Source: Nostoc sp. NMS7
Lineage (GTDB): Bacteria; Cyanobacteriota; Cyanobacteriia; Cyanobacteriales; Nostocaceae
DNA length: 48,943 nt
Direction: 5' to 3'
NCBI RefSeq assembly: GCF_017115085.1
Contig: NZ_JABXKJ010000082.1
Coordinates: forward strand, 1-48,943
A program made the position numbers and the translations under genes. This document shows positions 1 through 8,684 of the stretch, one piece after another. The notes below the pieces were generated by a model. That model made no database searches. It was not told where the DNA came from and was given only the letters and a program-made list of their open reading frames with translations. Position 1 is the first letter of the stretch. Each line of letters begins with the position of its first letter.

Positions 1-286
1 TTTTGTGCCAACCTACTGACCACGCCTTATATTGCCCGAAAGCAATACGGAAAGCAAAGTTACCCCGGTAAAAATCTAATTCTGGTTGTGGTAAAGATTT
101 GAGTTGCAGTAGCTCTGGTGTTAACTCGGCACTTTTGGTAATTTGGAGGAGTTGGGAATATGCAGATGTAGTTTGCACTCCAACCTTACCGTCAGCTACC
201 CCAGAGAGGAGCTTTAGATTAATTAGTAATTGTTGAGCTTGAATCGCTAACTTTGGATCGGCAGCAATATCTTTAATTGTTAGCAT
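1..286 (-). CDS. Possible phage lytic or peptidoglycan-binding protein, N-terminal part (runs off the left edge)
   Basis: An open leftward frame begins with ATG at 286 and continues past the window edge, giving about 95 residues. It starts MLTIKDIAADPKLAIQAQQ. Around residues 28-45 there is a pattern (GVADGKVGVQTTSAYSQLL) resembling the D-G-x-x-G-x-x-T-x-x-A core of peptidoglycan-binding domains, where short helices grip the cell wall. That would fit an endolysin or a wall-binding tail protein beside the tail genes. The catalytic part, if any, lies outside the window, so the function is inferred from one weak motif only. It is divergent from the tail operon that starts at 556. Confidence 0.5.
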   Translation of the reverse strand, partial: MLTIKDIAADPKLAIQAQQLLINLKLLSGVADGKVGVQTTSAYSQLLQITKSAELTPELLQLKSLPQPELDFYRGNFAFRIAFGQYKAWSVGWHK

Positions 287-460
287 TTCTGTATAAAAGT
301 GGGTGAAAGTTGCTTTTTAGTAACACTGTTAAATCTTACTTCCTGCAACATAAATTTAAGTCCTGGATTCAATAGTAATCAGGCGATCGCATTGATGCCT
401 GAGCATTGCCACGGAAAAGGTTAAACTAAGGAAATCTTTGGTTTTAAGTATTTTTACAAA

Positions 461-545
461 GAAGGAAGAGGGAAGTAGGAAGTAGGAAGAAGGCAAGAAA
501 ATTCTCAAACTTCTTCCTTCTTCTTTCCTTCTTCCTTCTTCCTTC
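461..545. repeat. Heptad stem-loop element, GGAAGNN type
   Basis: A run of GGAAGAG, GGAAGTA and GGAAGAA heptads is followed, after a short spacer, by its complement (CTTCCTT runs), so the region can fold into one long hairpin. It fills most of the gap before the first tail gene and ends a few bases before that gene's start. It belongs to the window-wide family of heptad elements. Confidence 0.85.
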
Positions 546-555
546 AACATTAATA

Positions 556-1020
556 ATGGCATTCGCTGAAACAGCGAATTCTCTAAAACAGGCATTTAAC
601 CGGACTAGCTTTGGAACACAAGCTTTATCGGTATTTGTTATGGGATTAAATGTAAGTTTTTTCCAATTGAGAGGATATGCATTCAAACAAGATGCCATTT
701 CCTTTGGTGACGGGGAAAGTATTGATGTCGATATCAACCGTAGTGGAACAATTACCAAAATTCCAATTACCAAAAAAACTGCAACTTTTAGTTTAGTTGG
801 CGCGACTGATACGGATCTTGTATCTTTACAAAACGAACGAGATAACAATATTGCTGGGCTAATCAACGGTAGCGTGACTGGTGAGGATATAGATATTTTG
901 GGGTATATCGTTCGATCAGCCGTTTTAACTAAAGTCACACCTACGGCACCTATTAATGTCAATGGTTTCAATATCTTTGACAAAATTGAATTGCTTTTTG
1001 AAAGCCAAGTTTATAGTTGA
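556..1020 (+). CDS. Phage tail-associated protein, unknown
   Basis: This 154-residue protein has no motif I recognise. It is mostly beta-type (alternating T/V/I, sections such as DVDINRSGTITKIPITKKT) with no signal peptide or membrane segment, which fits a small virion structural protein. Its first eight residues (MAFAETAN) are encoded by an imperfectly dispersed 19-bp palindrome that recurs elsewhere in the window, so the N-terminus may be a late addition and the ancestral start could have been further in. It opens a rightward run of genes that continues to 11.2 kb. Its stop codon forms the first bases of the next heptad repeat element. It could be a tail tube or tail completion protein, but position alone suggests this. 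Confidence 0.75.
   Translation: MAFAETANSLKQAFNRTSFGTQALSVFVMGLNVSFFQLRGYAFKQDAISFGDGESIDVDINRSGTITKIPITKKTATFSLVGATDTDLVSLQNERDNNIAGLINGSVTGEDIDILGYIVRSAVLTKVTPTAPINVNGFNIFDKIELLFESQVYS
561..579. repeat. Palindromic element ATTCGCTGAAACAGCGAAT, copy 1
   Basis: A 19-base palindrome with 8-bp arms and an AAA loop. It lies inside the first codons of the gene starting at 556, where it is translated as FAETAN. The 17-base core recurs exactly at 14737-14753 and, in the opposite orientation, at 47708-47724. Confidence 0.85.
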
Positions 1021-1107
1021 GTAATGAGTAATGAGTAATGAGTAATGAGTAAGAGATAAAATTCTCCACTCTTACTCCTTACTCATTACTCATTACTCCT
1101 TACTCAA
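1020..1107. repeat. Heptad stem-loop element, GAGTAAT type
   Basis: Five GAGTAAT-type heptads are followed by a short AT-rich spacer and the complementary ATTACTC/CTTACTC arm. The upstream gene's TGA stop is part of the first heptad and the next gene's ATG follows the last one closely, so the element occupies the whole intergenic gap. Confidence 0.9.
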
Positions 1108-1109
1108 TC

Positions 1110-1928
1110 ATGTTTCGACTAACCAGCACAAACTTACCTTTGGTTGCTACGCAACCAAGACCAGCACCTAGTTTCACGATTTGGAGTGGGGAGAATCGGG
1201 GGACTGGCCTGGTATTGCGGGTGAATTTCTATGGGAATTGGATCGAAAATCCAGGGTGGGAATTAGATGCTGTTCCTCTAGGGAAACCCTTCGCCACGGG
1301 GAAATACTACGTCACACCATTTACCCCAGTAATTCAACAAATCGCCCAATATGTAGGTGTTGAAAATGCGATCGCATCTTCCCCCAATACTTTCTGGCAG
1401 TCAGCCACATCTCTATCCCTGTACCAAGGTTCAACTCTCCCTGCGAATGCAGTCGTTACGAGTTCAGTCTCTGCCCCACCCGCAGTAGCGAATAATTACA
1501 TCTTCTCCACATCAATAGCAGTTAGCAGTATTACTAGCGGTGGGCTAACTTTCACCAACGGTACTGGTATTGGTAACTTTAGCCAAAATGGGCAGATTGT
1601 TACGATTTATGGAGATGCTGCTTATTCCTTAATATTAGGACAAGAATTGGTGGTAATAGGGGACGTGATACCTATTTTTTTAGAGGCGATTAGCGCAATT
1701 GCCTCTTTCTATTTGCCGGATACTGTTTATTGTGATCGCATCGATTGGGTAGGTAAAAGTTTTAGCCCAGCGCGTGATGCCCTATCCCCACAAATATGGG
1801 AGTTTACTTGGGATGTGGAAAGAAAGGTAGCTAATTTATTCTTACCATCAACTTCAATGCCCTATTGGACTGAATCCCATGTGGATTATATTTTAAATAG
1901 TTCGGGAGTAGTTGATTTTAATAGGTAA
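1110..1928 (+). CDS. Phage structural protein, unknown (tail/baseplate region)
   Basis: This 272-residue protein has no recognised domain. It is rich in Ser, Thr, Val and aromatic residues. Residues about 105-175 form a low-complexity beta-type stretch (ASSVSAPPAVANNY onwards, SSITSGGLTFTNGTGIG), typical of tail or baseplate wedge proteins. The C-terminal part (EFTWDVERKVANLFLPSTS) looks like a folded interaction domain. There is no signal peptide and no clear membrane span. It sits between two heptad-bounded genes and its end is 10 bases from the next start, so co-transcription with the following genes is likely. A head-tail or baseplate role is inferred from context only. Confidence 0.75.
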   Translation: MFRLTSTNLPLVATQPRPAPSFTIWSGENRGTGLVLRVNFYGNWIENPGWELDAVPLGKPFATGKYYVTPFTPVIQQIAQYVGVENAIASSPNTFWQSATSLSLYQGSTLPANAVVTSSVSAPPAVANNYIFSTSIAVSSITSGGLTFTNGTGIGNFSQNGQIVTIYGDAAYSLILGQELVVIGDVIPIFLEAISAIASFYLPDTVYCDRIDWVGKSFSPARDALSPQIWEFTWDVERKVANLFLPSTSMPYWTESHVDYILNSSGVVDFNR

Positions 1929-1938
1929 GCAAACAATT

Positions 1939-2352
1939 ATGGCTGTGATTACAAATTGGAGATGCAGACACTGGCATGAGAGAGAAGCTAAAAAAACAGG
2001 TATTCTGCTGGAAGAGTTGGGACTACCTCCTGATACATACTTCCGTTTACGGAATAGAGGTATAGATACCATTGCGGAACTGATCGATTTTTTACGCATA
2101 AAAGATAATGCAACTCCCGTTAGATTGTCATTGCCATTTCATCAGTTACATAAAATTAACAGAGCAATTAGCGTAAGTAAATTAGTAGAATTAACTGAAA
2201 TAAAACATAAGATTTTACAAAACAAAGTTGAGAAATATTTTCGAGACATCCGCCGCACAGACGAGGCGTTTATATCCTATAAAAAAGCGAAAGAAGAAAG
2301 TCTTTCTACTCTATCAGACACATCCATTAGCTTGTTGCGTAGTTTGAAGTAA
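1939..2352 (+). CDS. Small phage protein with an RNA polymerase alpha-CTD-like helix-hairpin-helix segment
   Basis: I chose the ATG at 1939 (137 residues) over an upstream TTG, which would overlap the previous gene. Residues 22-53 (ILLEELGLPPDTYFRLRNRG, then IDTIAELIDFL) match the pattern of the alpha-CTD helix-hairpin-helix (L-x-E-L-x-L-x-x-x-x-Y-x-x-L-x-x-x-G-I-x-T-I-x-E-L). In RNA polymerase that fold binds AT-rich upstream promoter DNA and activators. The rest is helical and lysine-rich (KIKHKILQNKVEKYFRDI type), suggesting nucleic-acid or protein contacts. It sits inside a tail gene run, where a regulator is unexpected. It may be a transcription modulator of the phage or a protein using the fold differently. 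The fold call is by motif only. Confidence 0.7.
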   Translation: MAVITNWRCRHWHEREAKKTGILLEELGLPPDTYFRLRNRGIDTIAELIDFLRIKDNATPVRLSLPFHQLHKINRAISVSKLVELTEIKHKILQNKVEKYFRDIRRTDEAFISYKKAKEESLSTLSDTSISLLRSLK

Positions 2353-2411
2353 TTCACTCTTACTTCTTACTCCTTACTCCTTACTCCTTACTCCTTACCC
2401 CTTACTTCTCC
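2353..2411. repeat. Heptad repeat array, one arm only (CTTACTC type)
   Basis: About eight heptads of the CTTACTC/CTTACTT type lie between the stop and the next ATG with no matching GAGTAA arm, so this is a single-armed copy or a remnant of a stem-loop element. Confidence 0.8.
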
Positions 2412-2412
2412 C

Positions 2413-4734
2413 ATGCCAGCTTATTCAAGAGTCAAATACCTAAAAAGCAATATCGTCAAAAATCCCCCCATTCTACCAATCCCTATGTATTCGGGGGATA
2501 TCAATTGGAGTCTAACTTTTCAAGGGTTTCCTACCGGAAGTTTTGAATATACAAATATTGCTGAATCTGACTTGCCATCATTTGAAGCTGCTTACAATTA
2601 TCGGAAAGGGCAACAGGAAAAAATCTATTTGAAAATATGTGGGATAGATTTTGTGATTACCTCTTACGGGTACGATCGCAAAGCTGCCGTTTGGAAAGAT
2701 ACAGTTTTAATAAATGTTTACTCAGTGTCCATTGAGTTACACTCGAAATGGGAAGAATTAGTAAGTCAAGAGATTAAGGTATTTAAATTAGTTCCATTGG
2801 GGAGTAGTAGTGTTAGTATTTCTACCCTTTGCAGTTCGGTCAATGTTCCCTATTCTGGAACTCGATTTGATGTTGTCATCCCCACAAATTCCGACAAGGA
2901 TTATAGTGTCACAATTGATTCTGTCGTCAAAGCATACTCCATAATCTATGGTTGCTATGTTGATTATAACGAAGGCGTGACTTTGCGGGATTTAAACTCT
3001 GGGGGTGGGAGTTGGTCATTCACTTCAGAAGAGATTGTTACCGATGGGAAGAATGCCCTTTCTGACGGTGTAGGATATCGGAATACAGAATTAACTTGGG
3101 GTACTGGGGCTAACAAAAATAATGTGGCTGCAACTCCAGAAAGTACTTATTCCAAAAAAGAACCATTAATTCAAACTCTAACAGAAGTTGATGAAGATTT
3201 AGAGAAGCCACCCGCAGGGACTTTAGTTATCAAAAACATAAGTGATAATACTGCCGAGAAAAAAACCAAACATACAACCGTTTCTATCAATGGTAGCACT
3301 GATACCGAAGAGACATGGATTTGGGGATTTGAATATACCGCAGAGGATATCTGCTTACCAAATGGGTTGCCTTTTAGTAGCACACCCGAAAAGTTTTGGA
3401 AACTTATTGAATACCAAAAAACTACACATAAATATGAAACTATTGATGGGTTAAGTTTAAATATTAAAGCGAAAGACCCAGACCCGCAATATGCAGATAC
3501 AGATTTGAGCGGGTTTGTCAACTTAATTATTCATCCAGATTATACAGACTTTGCCACGTTTTCTGGTCAAAGTGGCACGTTTCAAAGTAATGCTAAATAT
3601 TTAACCGAAAGTAATACTCAAGGATGGACCAGAGCGCGGTTTGTGCAAGAGTCAGATGATAAGTTAATTACTTTTGACAAAGATGATCCTGACTATCCAC
3701 TAGCCAAATTTCAATCCCTCCCCTCAACTTCTATTACCGCCTACTCCTTAATTAATAGCCGCACTCTATATAAAACTGATCCAAATTTACCATTTAGTGT
3801 GGAATGGAAGCTTTATGATGAACTAGAACCGCGAATTAAAGAACTAATAGATACTCATGGACAGCAGATATCAAGTGCGGGAAAAGTCGGTATTCTTTAC
3901 CCTGACCCGAATTTTGTAGAACCAATGGCTATCTTGGTAGAAAGCCATCAAAGTTCTTCTTTTGCTTTTACCCCTAATCCTGAGTCTACATCAGATTATC
4001 CTTTAGCACCTTATATCACAGGGGAAGAAACATTTAATAGAACTGATCGCACCTTTGTAAATGATAATCAATATAAAGAAAAGGTGAGCGAGTTTAACAG
4101 TCAAAGTTCTGGCTTTTCTGATTTAATCGAAAAAGTAGTTTTTAGAAATGTTTTGGGGAAGTTACCGGAGGCGACTACACGAAAATCTGATTGGGATAAA
4201 ACTGATGGAACGCTGACAGATTTATCCAATGCAACTCATATTCAACACTATTTCATGGATTCTGACGATTCAACTCTTATCCCCCTTGGAAGGACTAAGA
4301 ATTACCCAACTGCTACAACCTTGAATCAGGCGGTATTGGCGGCAGTTACGGAATTGCAAATTGAAGGGATGGGGAAAGATACAATAGCGCGATCGCTGTT
4401 TCCATTTTATCCGAATCTGCGAAGTGGCGATCGGGTTGTTACGCCATACAATAGATTTAGTAATATGGGTGATTGGCGGATTGCTAATGCTTCATTTAAA
4501 TTAACATTTAGGGGGATTAGTGATAAGTATGGGTTGCATCCTATTTGTCAATGCGAACCAACTTCCATTTCATTGGGCTTGATAAGGAAAAGGAACGTGA
4601 CGACATATAAGCAAGATGCCGCAACGCCAACAGATGATAAAACTGCCTCTGATCCAAAGATGTCAGTAACGGGGGGTACCACACAGACAATTGGGAAGGT
4701 ATTGGCTAATTCACCAAATCGTCGGAGGTATTGA
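2413..4734 (+). CDS. Large tail/baseplate protein (putative baseplate hub or tail-tip protein)
   Basis: At 773 residues this is the largest gene of the rightward tail block. It has no motif I can name. The first 200 residues are beta-rich with a pattern (GDINWSLTFQGFPTGSFEYT) reminiscent of the first domain of phage hub proteins, whose homologues form the tail tip ring. A mid-section (residues about 230-420) is Thr/Lys-rich, and residues 640-735 return to an ordered region (YPNLRSGDRVVTPYNRFSNM). The C-terminus is Ser/Thr-rich. There is no signal peptide or membrane span. Its stop overlaps the next start (TGATG). Size, composition and position support a baseplate hub; the assignment is inference. 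Confidence 0.7.
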   Translation: MPAYSRVKYLKSNIVKNPPILPIPMYSGDINWSLTFQGFPTGSFEYTNIAESDLPSFEAAYNYRKGQQEKIYLKICGIDFVITSYGYDRKAAVWKDTVLINVYSVSIELHSKWEELVSQEIKVFKLVPLGSSSVSISTLCSSVNVPYSGTRFDVVIPTNSDKDYSVTIDSVVKAYSIIYGCYVDYNEGVTLRDLNSGGGSWSFTSEEIVTDGKNALSDGVGYRNTELTWGTGANKNNVAATPESTYSKKEPLIQTLTEVDEDLEKPPAGTLVIKNISDNTAEKKTKHTTVSINGSTDTEETWIWGFEYTAEDICLPNGLPFSSTPEKFWKLIEYQKTTHKYETIDGLSLNIKAKDPDPQYADTDLSGFVNLIIHPDYTDFATFSGQSGTFQSNAKYLTESNTQGWTRARFVQESDDKLITFDKDDPDYPLAKFQSLPSTSITAYSLINSRTLYKTDPNLPFSVEWKLYDELEPRIKELIDTHGQQISSAGKVGILYPDPNFVEPMAILVESHQSSSFAFTPNPESTSDYPLAPYITGEETFNRTDRTFVNDNQYKEKVSEFNSQSSGFSDLIEKVVFRNVLGKLPEATTRKSDWDKTDGTLTDLSNATHIQHYFMDSDDSTLIPLGRTKNYPTATTLNQAVLAAVTELQIEGMGKDTIARSLFPFYPNLRSGDRVVTPYNRFSNMGDWRIANASFKLTFRGISDKYGLHPICQCEPTSISLGLIRKRNVTTYKQDAATPTDDKTASDPKMSVTGGTTQTIGKVLANSPNRRRY

Positions 4735-5150
4735 TGAAATCGGAAGTCGCTATAAAGCAGTCGCAAGTAAAGAAAACAAAGAAAGCTAATAAAGAAGCCC
4801 CAAAGCTTGATTTTTCTTCTATTCCAGCATTAATTCTATATTGCAATCTGGGATTAATATTAGTTGAACTTCACCAAGGCAGCGTTGATAGTGTACTAAA
4901 TAATGCCTTTGTCAATTATCAAAAGCTGGCTCAAGCAACACCCATAATGGGAACCACGTTAACTAAAATAGGTTGTTTAGGAGAACAAATAGCGACTATT
5001 AAAATATTTGGTTTTTCTGAGGAGAAGTGGCAGGAAGAATTGACGCTATTTTTTCTTAAAAATACTTGGACGGAAGAGTTAGCGTCAAATGTTATCAAAA
5101 CTCACAAAGGAATTAGAATGAAGCTTTTAGATTATTTAATTAAAGGTTAA
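4734..5150 (+). CDS. Hypothetical phage protein, 138 residues
   Basis: The ATG overlaps the upstream stop (TGATG), indicating coupled translation, so I start here and not at the TTG one codon earlier. The N-terminal 25 residues are lysine-rich (KQSQVKKTKKANKEAPK) and the remainder is helical and largely hydrophobic-amphipathic. It has no recognised motif or membrane topology that I trust. The position directly after the putative hub gene is where small tail chaperone or hub-associated proteins often lie. Confidence 0.7.
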   Translation: MKSEVAIKQSQVKKTKKANKEAPKLDFSSIPALILYCNLGLILVELHQGSVDSVLNNAFVNYQKLAQATPIMGTTLTKIGCLGEQIATIKIFGFSEEKWQEELTLFFLKNTWTEELASNVIKTHKGIRMKLLDYLIKG

Positions 5151-5154
5151 TTTT

Positions 5155-5334
5155 ATGGTAAAAAAAACAGAGAGAGAATTAGCAGAGCTACTGGTTAACA
5201 TTATCCGATCGCAGCAACCCACATTCACAGTTCAAGGCTCAAAGTTGACTGGGAAAAACAGCAATGGAGATACCTTTGAATTGCAGATGTTTCCCAGTAA
5301 TGTAATTAATCAAAGTACAGCAATTTCGCGTTAA
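5155..5334 (+). CDS. Hypothetical small protein, 59 residues
   Basis: An ATG five bases after the upstream stop opens a 59-codon frame that begins MVKKTERELAELLVNIIRS and ends at TAA. A helical N-terminal half is followed by a beta-type segment (TFTVQGSKLTGKNSNGDTFE). It fills the gap between two tail genes with only a few bases on each side, which supports it being real. The function is unknown. Confidence 0.6.
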   Translation: MVKKTERELAELLVNIIRSQQPTFTVQGSKLTGKNSNGDTFELQMFPSNVINQSTAISR

Positions 5335-5338
5335 AGCA

Positions 5339-5557
5339 ATGCCTGAGTTCTTGACTGAGTTAACTAAATTTTTGTTGGGAGTAGAGGCTATTAGGCGTTT
5401 TGAAATAGACGCTCATATTTCGACTGATAACGGGTTTATTTATGTGGGAAATTATGAGCTTATTCATAATCAAATGTCAAAATCTGAACTAACCTCAATG
5501 GAACTATGGGGATGGATTAAATCAGGAGAATCCTGGGCTTTTTACATAGATGGATAA
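5339..5557 (+). CDS. Hypothetical small protein, 72 residues
   Basis: It starts five bases after the preceding stop and overlaps the next gene by eight bases, so it belongs to the same transcript. It is acidic and aromatic-rich (GFIYVGNYELIHNQ, SMELWGWIKSGESWAFY). No family is recognised. Confidence 0.65.
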   Translation: MPEFLTELTKFLLGVEAIRRFEIDAHISTDNGFIYVGNYELIHNQMSKSELTSMELWGWIKSGESWAFYIDG

Positions 5558-6746
5558 GAACACAAAGTTAGCCCAATACATCTTAGATGCGATCGCATCC
5601 AACCCCGTTTTTTTCACTAGTAGCTGCGGCATTGTAAATAACGACGGGACGGTGAATGTAAAACGGGAAAATGGAACTTCTGTAAATGCGATCGCAGCAA
5701 ACATCACTGGGAGTGGTGACTGTGCTGTATTTCAGGTGGAAGGGGAATATTACGCCTTTTCTACATCGGTGCGAAAAGTGGAGAAAGAGGCGATCGCTAT
5801 TAATCGGCGGAGCAAGAAGAAATCAGACATACTTGCACCAGTATTTTTATTAATCAATGATAAAGAGTCGCCACAAAAGATAGTAGATGTATCCACTCGA
5901 AGTAGCCGTCATCTGACTTTTTCGCTAGGAAGGTATTGGACTAACATTAGGATAATGTTTATTCAATATAGCTCTAGTCCTCCTCTTGCTGGAGACAAGA
6001 ATTCACAATTTACAATCAACTATCCGGGAGGTAGTTATCAGGGAGAATTTAATGGTTTACAATATGGCGATATTCCAGAAAAGATAGATGGCATTTGTCG
6101 GACACCAATTATTAATTGTGTTGATATAGATAGTGTAGACAAGGTTTTAGATGTTACTTGGAATGTATCTTTTACTGACTCTATTAGCAATTCTGAGTAT
6201 GATGCTATAAGAGATGTAGCGGCAATTATACTTTTGCGATTTTCAATGCCAGCTATTGTTACTAATGGGGTCAAGAAAACGACGATTTCTACCTTTGAAA
6301 CAGAATATTTTTGGTCTAATGATTATGGATTGTACTTTCAATTAGCTGGGGGCGGATGCAACGCTATTGATTTCTTACTTGACAATAAAAACCAGATTTA
6401 TATGCGTTTGGTGCAAAAAGGTATAGGAGCAAAAATTTTTACTTACAGCAAGTCGGCAAACTTTCCTTTGGTAAATGAGGTTATAGAAACATTTGCTATA
6501 AACAAGGGATTAAGCGCTATTACTGTCCCCTCTATTTTTACGGGTGGGAAAACCTTCTCATTTTCACCAGATAATGAATTATTTTTAAAAAAGAAAACTA
6601 TTATGGTTTCTGGTTCAGGAAGAATAGATCCTAACTATAATCCAGTGCCTTCTCCTCCTAACATAAATAGAATAAATGTACCGATAAATCAAGATATTTA
6701 TAATTTATCTCAAGCTTGTACTAATTCTGGGGTAGTTATTTTTTGA
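5550..6746 (+). CDS. Phage structural protein, unknown (398 residues)
   Basis: The gene overlaps its upstream neighbour by eight bases. Residues 1-85 form a compact N-terminal domain with conserved-looking turns (SSCGIVNNDGTVNVKRENGT, a pattern similar to OB or knob-type beta barrels used at the start of phage tail proteins). Residues 110-330 are beta-rich with many aromatic residues (GRYWTNIRIMFIQYSSSP). The C-terminus is proline- and asparagine-rich (NPVPSPPNINRINVPINQD), like a flexible tail-fibre linker. There is no signal peptide. It could be a baseplate wedge or adaptor; this rests on composition and position. Confidence 0.7.
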   Translation: MDKNTKLAQYILDAIASNPVFFTSSCGIVNNDGTVNVKRENGTSVNAIAANITGSGDCAVFQVEGEYYAFSTSVRKVEKEAIAINRRSKKKSDILAPVFLLINDKESPQKIVDVSTRSSRHLTFSLGRYWTNIRIMFIQYSSSPPLAGDKNSQFTINYPGGSYQGEFNGLQYGDIPEKIDGICRTPIINCVDIDSVDKVLDVTWNVSFTDSISNSEYDAIRDVAAIILLRFSMPAIVTNGVKKTTISTFETEYFWSNDYGLYFQLAGGGCNAIDFLLDNKNQIYMRLVQKGIGAKIFTYSKSANFPLVNEVIETFAINKGLSAITVPSIFTGGKTFSFSPDNELFLKKKTIMVSGSGRIDPNYNPVPSPPNINRINVPINQDIYNLSQACTNSGVVIF

Positions 6747-6747
6747 T

Positions 6748-8532
6748 ATGCGCTCACAATATGCCTCAACCATAACCCCACCCGCACCCACTATCATCCT
6801 TACTGTTGGTTCCACAACATTGGCTAGTGCTGGCACAAAGAGCATTTGGATATACTGCCGCAATCGCGCTGGGGTAACACTTTTTTCCCCTAGAACCGAT
6901 ATAGCGATCGCACCCAATCAAGGTTTACAAATTACCCTCCCCTCAGCGATTCGCCAAACTGGTAGTGATATTCGGGAAATTGGGGTAGTAATGTCGAACG
7001 ATATTATCCCAGATAACGGGTGTGTGGTGGCGACGTATTTGGGGTATGAAGCGGATGGGAAAACTATAACAGCACTGCCAACTGCGATCGCACTTTTTAC
7101 CGATGACCATTTTCAAATTCGCGCAGTCGTCCTTACCCCATCAGCGTTACCCAGTAGCAATCAGCAATTAGGGATGCGGCGGTTGGTTGAATCCACCAAT
7201 CAAATTGTGCAGTGGAGTAGTCGCGCATCGTCATGGGTTCCCTGCCTCCCTCAAACTTTCAATCCTTACATTGCTAGTACCCTATCTGAGGGTGGGGCAG
7301 ACGTTGATTTATCTTTTATTACCGATACTAGTGCGATTATTTTCCCTGATTACGATTCCAGTGGGGATTTATCACAGCCAGTAATATTTTGGATTGTCAA
7401 CGATACAAACTATGACATTCCCCAAGGGAAACGGATTCGGATTAGTGCTGCCACCGATGATGCAGATGCTGGGGCAGATGACTTTAAGGGATTACTGCAA
7501 TTGACCTTTTTAGGGTATGTGAACACCCTAACCGGGGTAATTGATACCACACAAATGACAGTGGGGGGAACATTTACTTATCAGGGGGACATGGTAACAA
7601 ATTTATTACTCCCCAAACCTCTGTCACCCAATTATGGTTATATTTTGCAAGTGCAACTGGCGTTTGACGACGCTGATGTGGGGAACAGTGTGGCACAGGG
7701 GGCAATTCTAAAAATCTATCCGCGAATTGCGGCTAATTTCTCAGAATATGACCCCAATGCCGATTTTGATTACATCGTTGACATTGATGCGGAAGATAAG
7801 CGGCGAATTTTAGCCAATGGAACTGGGTTAGATTTAGTTGCAGGAGTAGGTAGTGGTGTTGTTGCTTACTATCGTTTTCGCACATTAGGACAGCAGATGG
7901 TTCCGGGTGCCCTGTCGAATACTGCTAATCAAATGGTAGTCATTACCAATAACGGTACTTGTTTTGTCACCAACACTATTCCCAACACTGCTGCACTTCG
8001 GGCAATGATTGGGACTATAGATGGGGTGGGGACTGCTAGTGGGTGGAGTAGTGCAATCGCCCTTTCTAATTCCTTACTGCTACAGTTAAACTTGGCACAT
8101 CCCAGTACAATTCGGACTGATTACCCAGACGTAATTGCTGGAATGAGTGACCAGTTGAATGCAACCCAAGTTCGGGTATACGTGCGTTCCGTTAGTAATG
8201 GAACAATATTAATTTTTGATACTCCAATTACCGGGATTTCCCCAGAGTCTATTTTTGCTGGCTCATTGGCAACATCTACGGATACTGAAATACCTTCGGT
8301 AGATGGTGATTTTGGGCTATTTACGCCGGGTGCATTTACAGTATTGGCTGTGAGTGGTACGAGTATTTTTGCGGCTGGGGAGTATCAAGTTGCGATCGCT
8401 TATGTCTATAGTGGGACAGTTACATCGATTTCTCACGCATCTCCGCCGTGCATAGTGGAGTTTTTCTTTGATCGGAATGCTTACATTAAGTCGCAAGAAG
8501 ATAGTTTCATCAATGCATTAATATTTGGTTGA
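6748..8532 (+). CDS. Phage structural protein, probable baseplate/tail-fibre protein (594 residues)
   Basis: This follows the previous stop by one base. It is strongly beta-type throughout, rich in Thr, Ile, Ala and Gly, with repeated short strands (GTKSIWIYCRNRAGVTLFSP; GGTFTYQGDMVTNLLLPKPL). Residues 1-110 read like an immunoglobulin-like domain and residues 215-300 like a jelly-roll or carbohydrate-binding fold, but I cannot name either family. There is no signal peptide. In the 4.7-10.5 kb cluster it is the largest uncharacterised protein and a candidate tail fibre or receptor-binding component. HIP1 sites inside the gene indicate long residence in a cyanobacterial host. Confidence 0.7.
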   Translation: MRSQYASTITPPAPTIILTVGSTTLASAGTKSIWIYCRNRAGVTLFSPRTDIAIAPNQGLQITLPSAIRQTGSDIREIGVVMSNDIIPDNGCVVATYLGYEADGKTITALPTAIALFTDDHFQIRAVVLTPSALPSSNQQLGMRRLVESTNQIVQWSSRASSWVPCLPQTFNPYIASTLSEGGADVDLSFITDTSAIIFPDYDSSGDLSQPVIFWIVNDTNYDIPQGKRIRISAATDDADAGADDFKGLLQLTFLGYVNTLTGVIDTTQMTVGGTFTYQGDMVTNLLLPKPLSPNYGYILQVQLAFDDADVGNSVAQGAILKIYPRIAANFSEYDPNADFDYIVDIDAEDKRRILANGTGLDLVAGVGSGVVAYYRFRTLGQQMVPGALSNTANQMVVITNNGTCFVTNTIPNTAALRAMIGTIDGVGTASGWSSAIALSNSLLLQLNLAHPSTIRTDYPDVIAGMSDQLNATQVRVYVRSVSNGTILIFDTPITGISPESIFAGSLATSTDTEIPSVDGDFGLFTPGAFTVLAVSGTSIFAAGEYQVAIAYVYSGTVTSISHASPPCIVEFFFDRNAYIKSQEDSFINALIFG

Positions 8533-8539
8533 GGTTTAG

Positions 8540-8620
8540 ATGAAAGCACAAATTTCAGGAGAAATAAAACCAACTTGGCAAAGTTTAAGAAAAGCTATTC
8601 TAGAGAAGCGGTTACGTTAA
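8540..8620 (+). CDS. Very short ORF, doubtful
   Basis: An ATG opens 26 codons (MKAQISGEIKPTWQSLRKAI start) before a TAA. The same frame continues open beyond the stop with a peptide-like composition (FWRFYQQLDSQYC) as far as the next gene, which hints at a slightly longer ancestral small gene cut by a stop. There is no independent support. Confidence 0.25.
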   Translation: MKAQISGEIKPTWQSLRKAILEKRLR

Positions 8621-8684
8621 ATCATCCGCCAGTTTTGGCGATTTTACCAACAATTAGATAGTCAGTATTGTTTCGCCCCAGGTT

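Noticed and set aside
444..983. 179-codon leftward frame opposite the first tail gene
   Set aside because: Antisense to the gene at 556-1020 and partly made of heptad repeat codons; composition is not phage-like.
1020..1107. Possibility that the heptad arrays are CRISPR repeats
   Set aside because: Units are seven bases with no unique spacers and form inverted arms; no cas genes are present.
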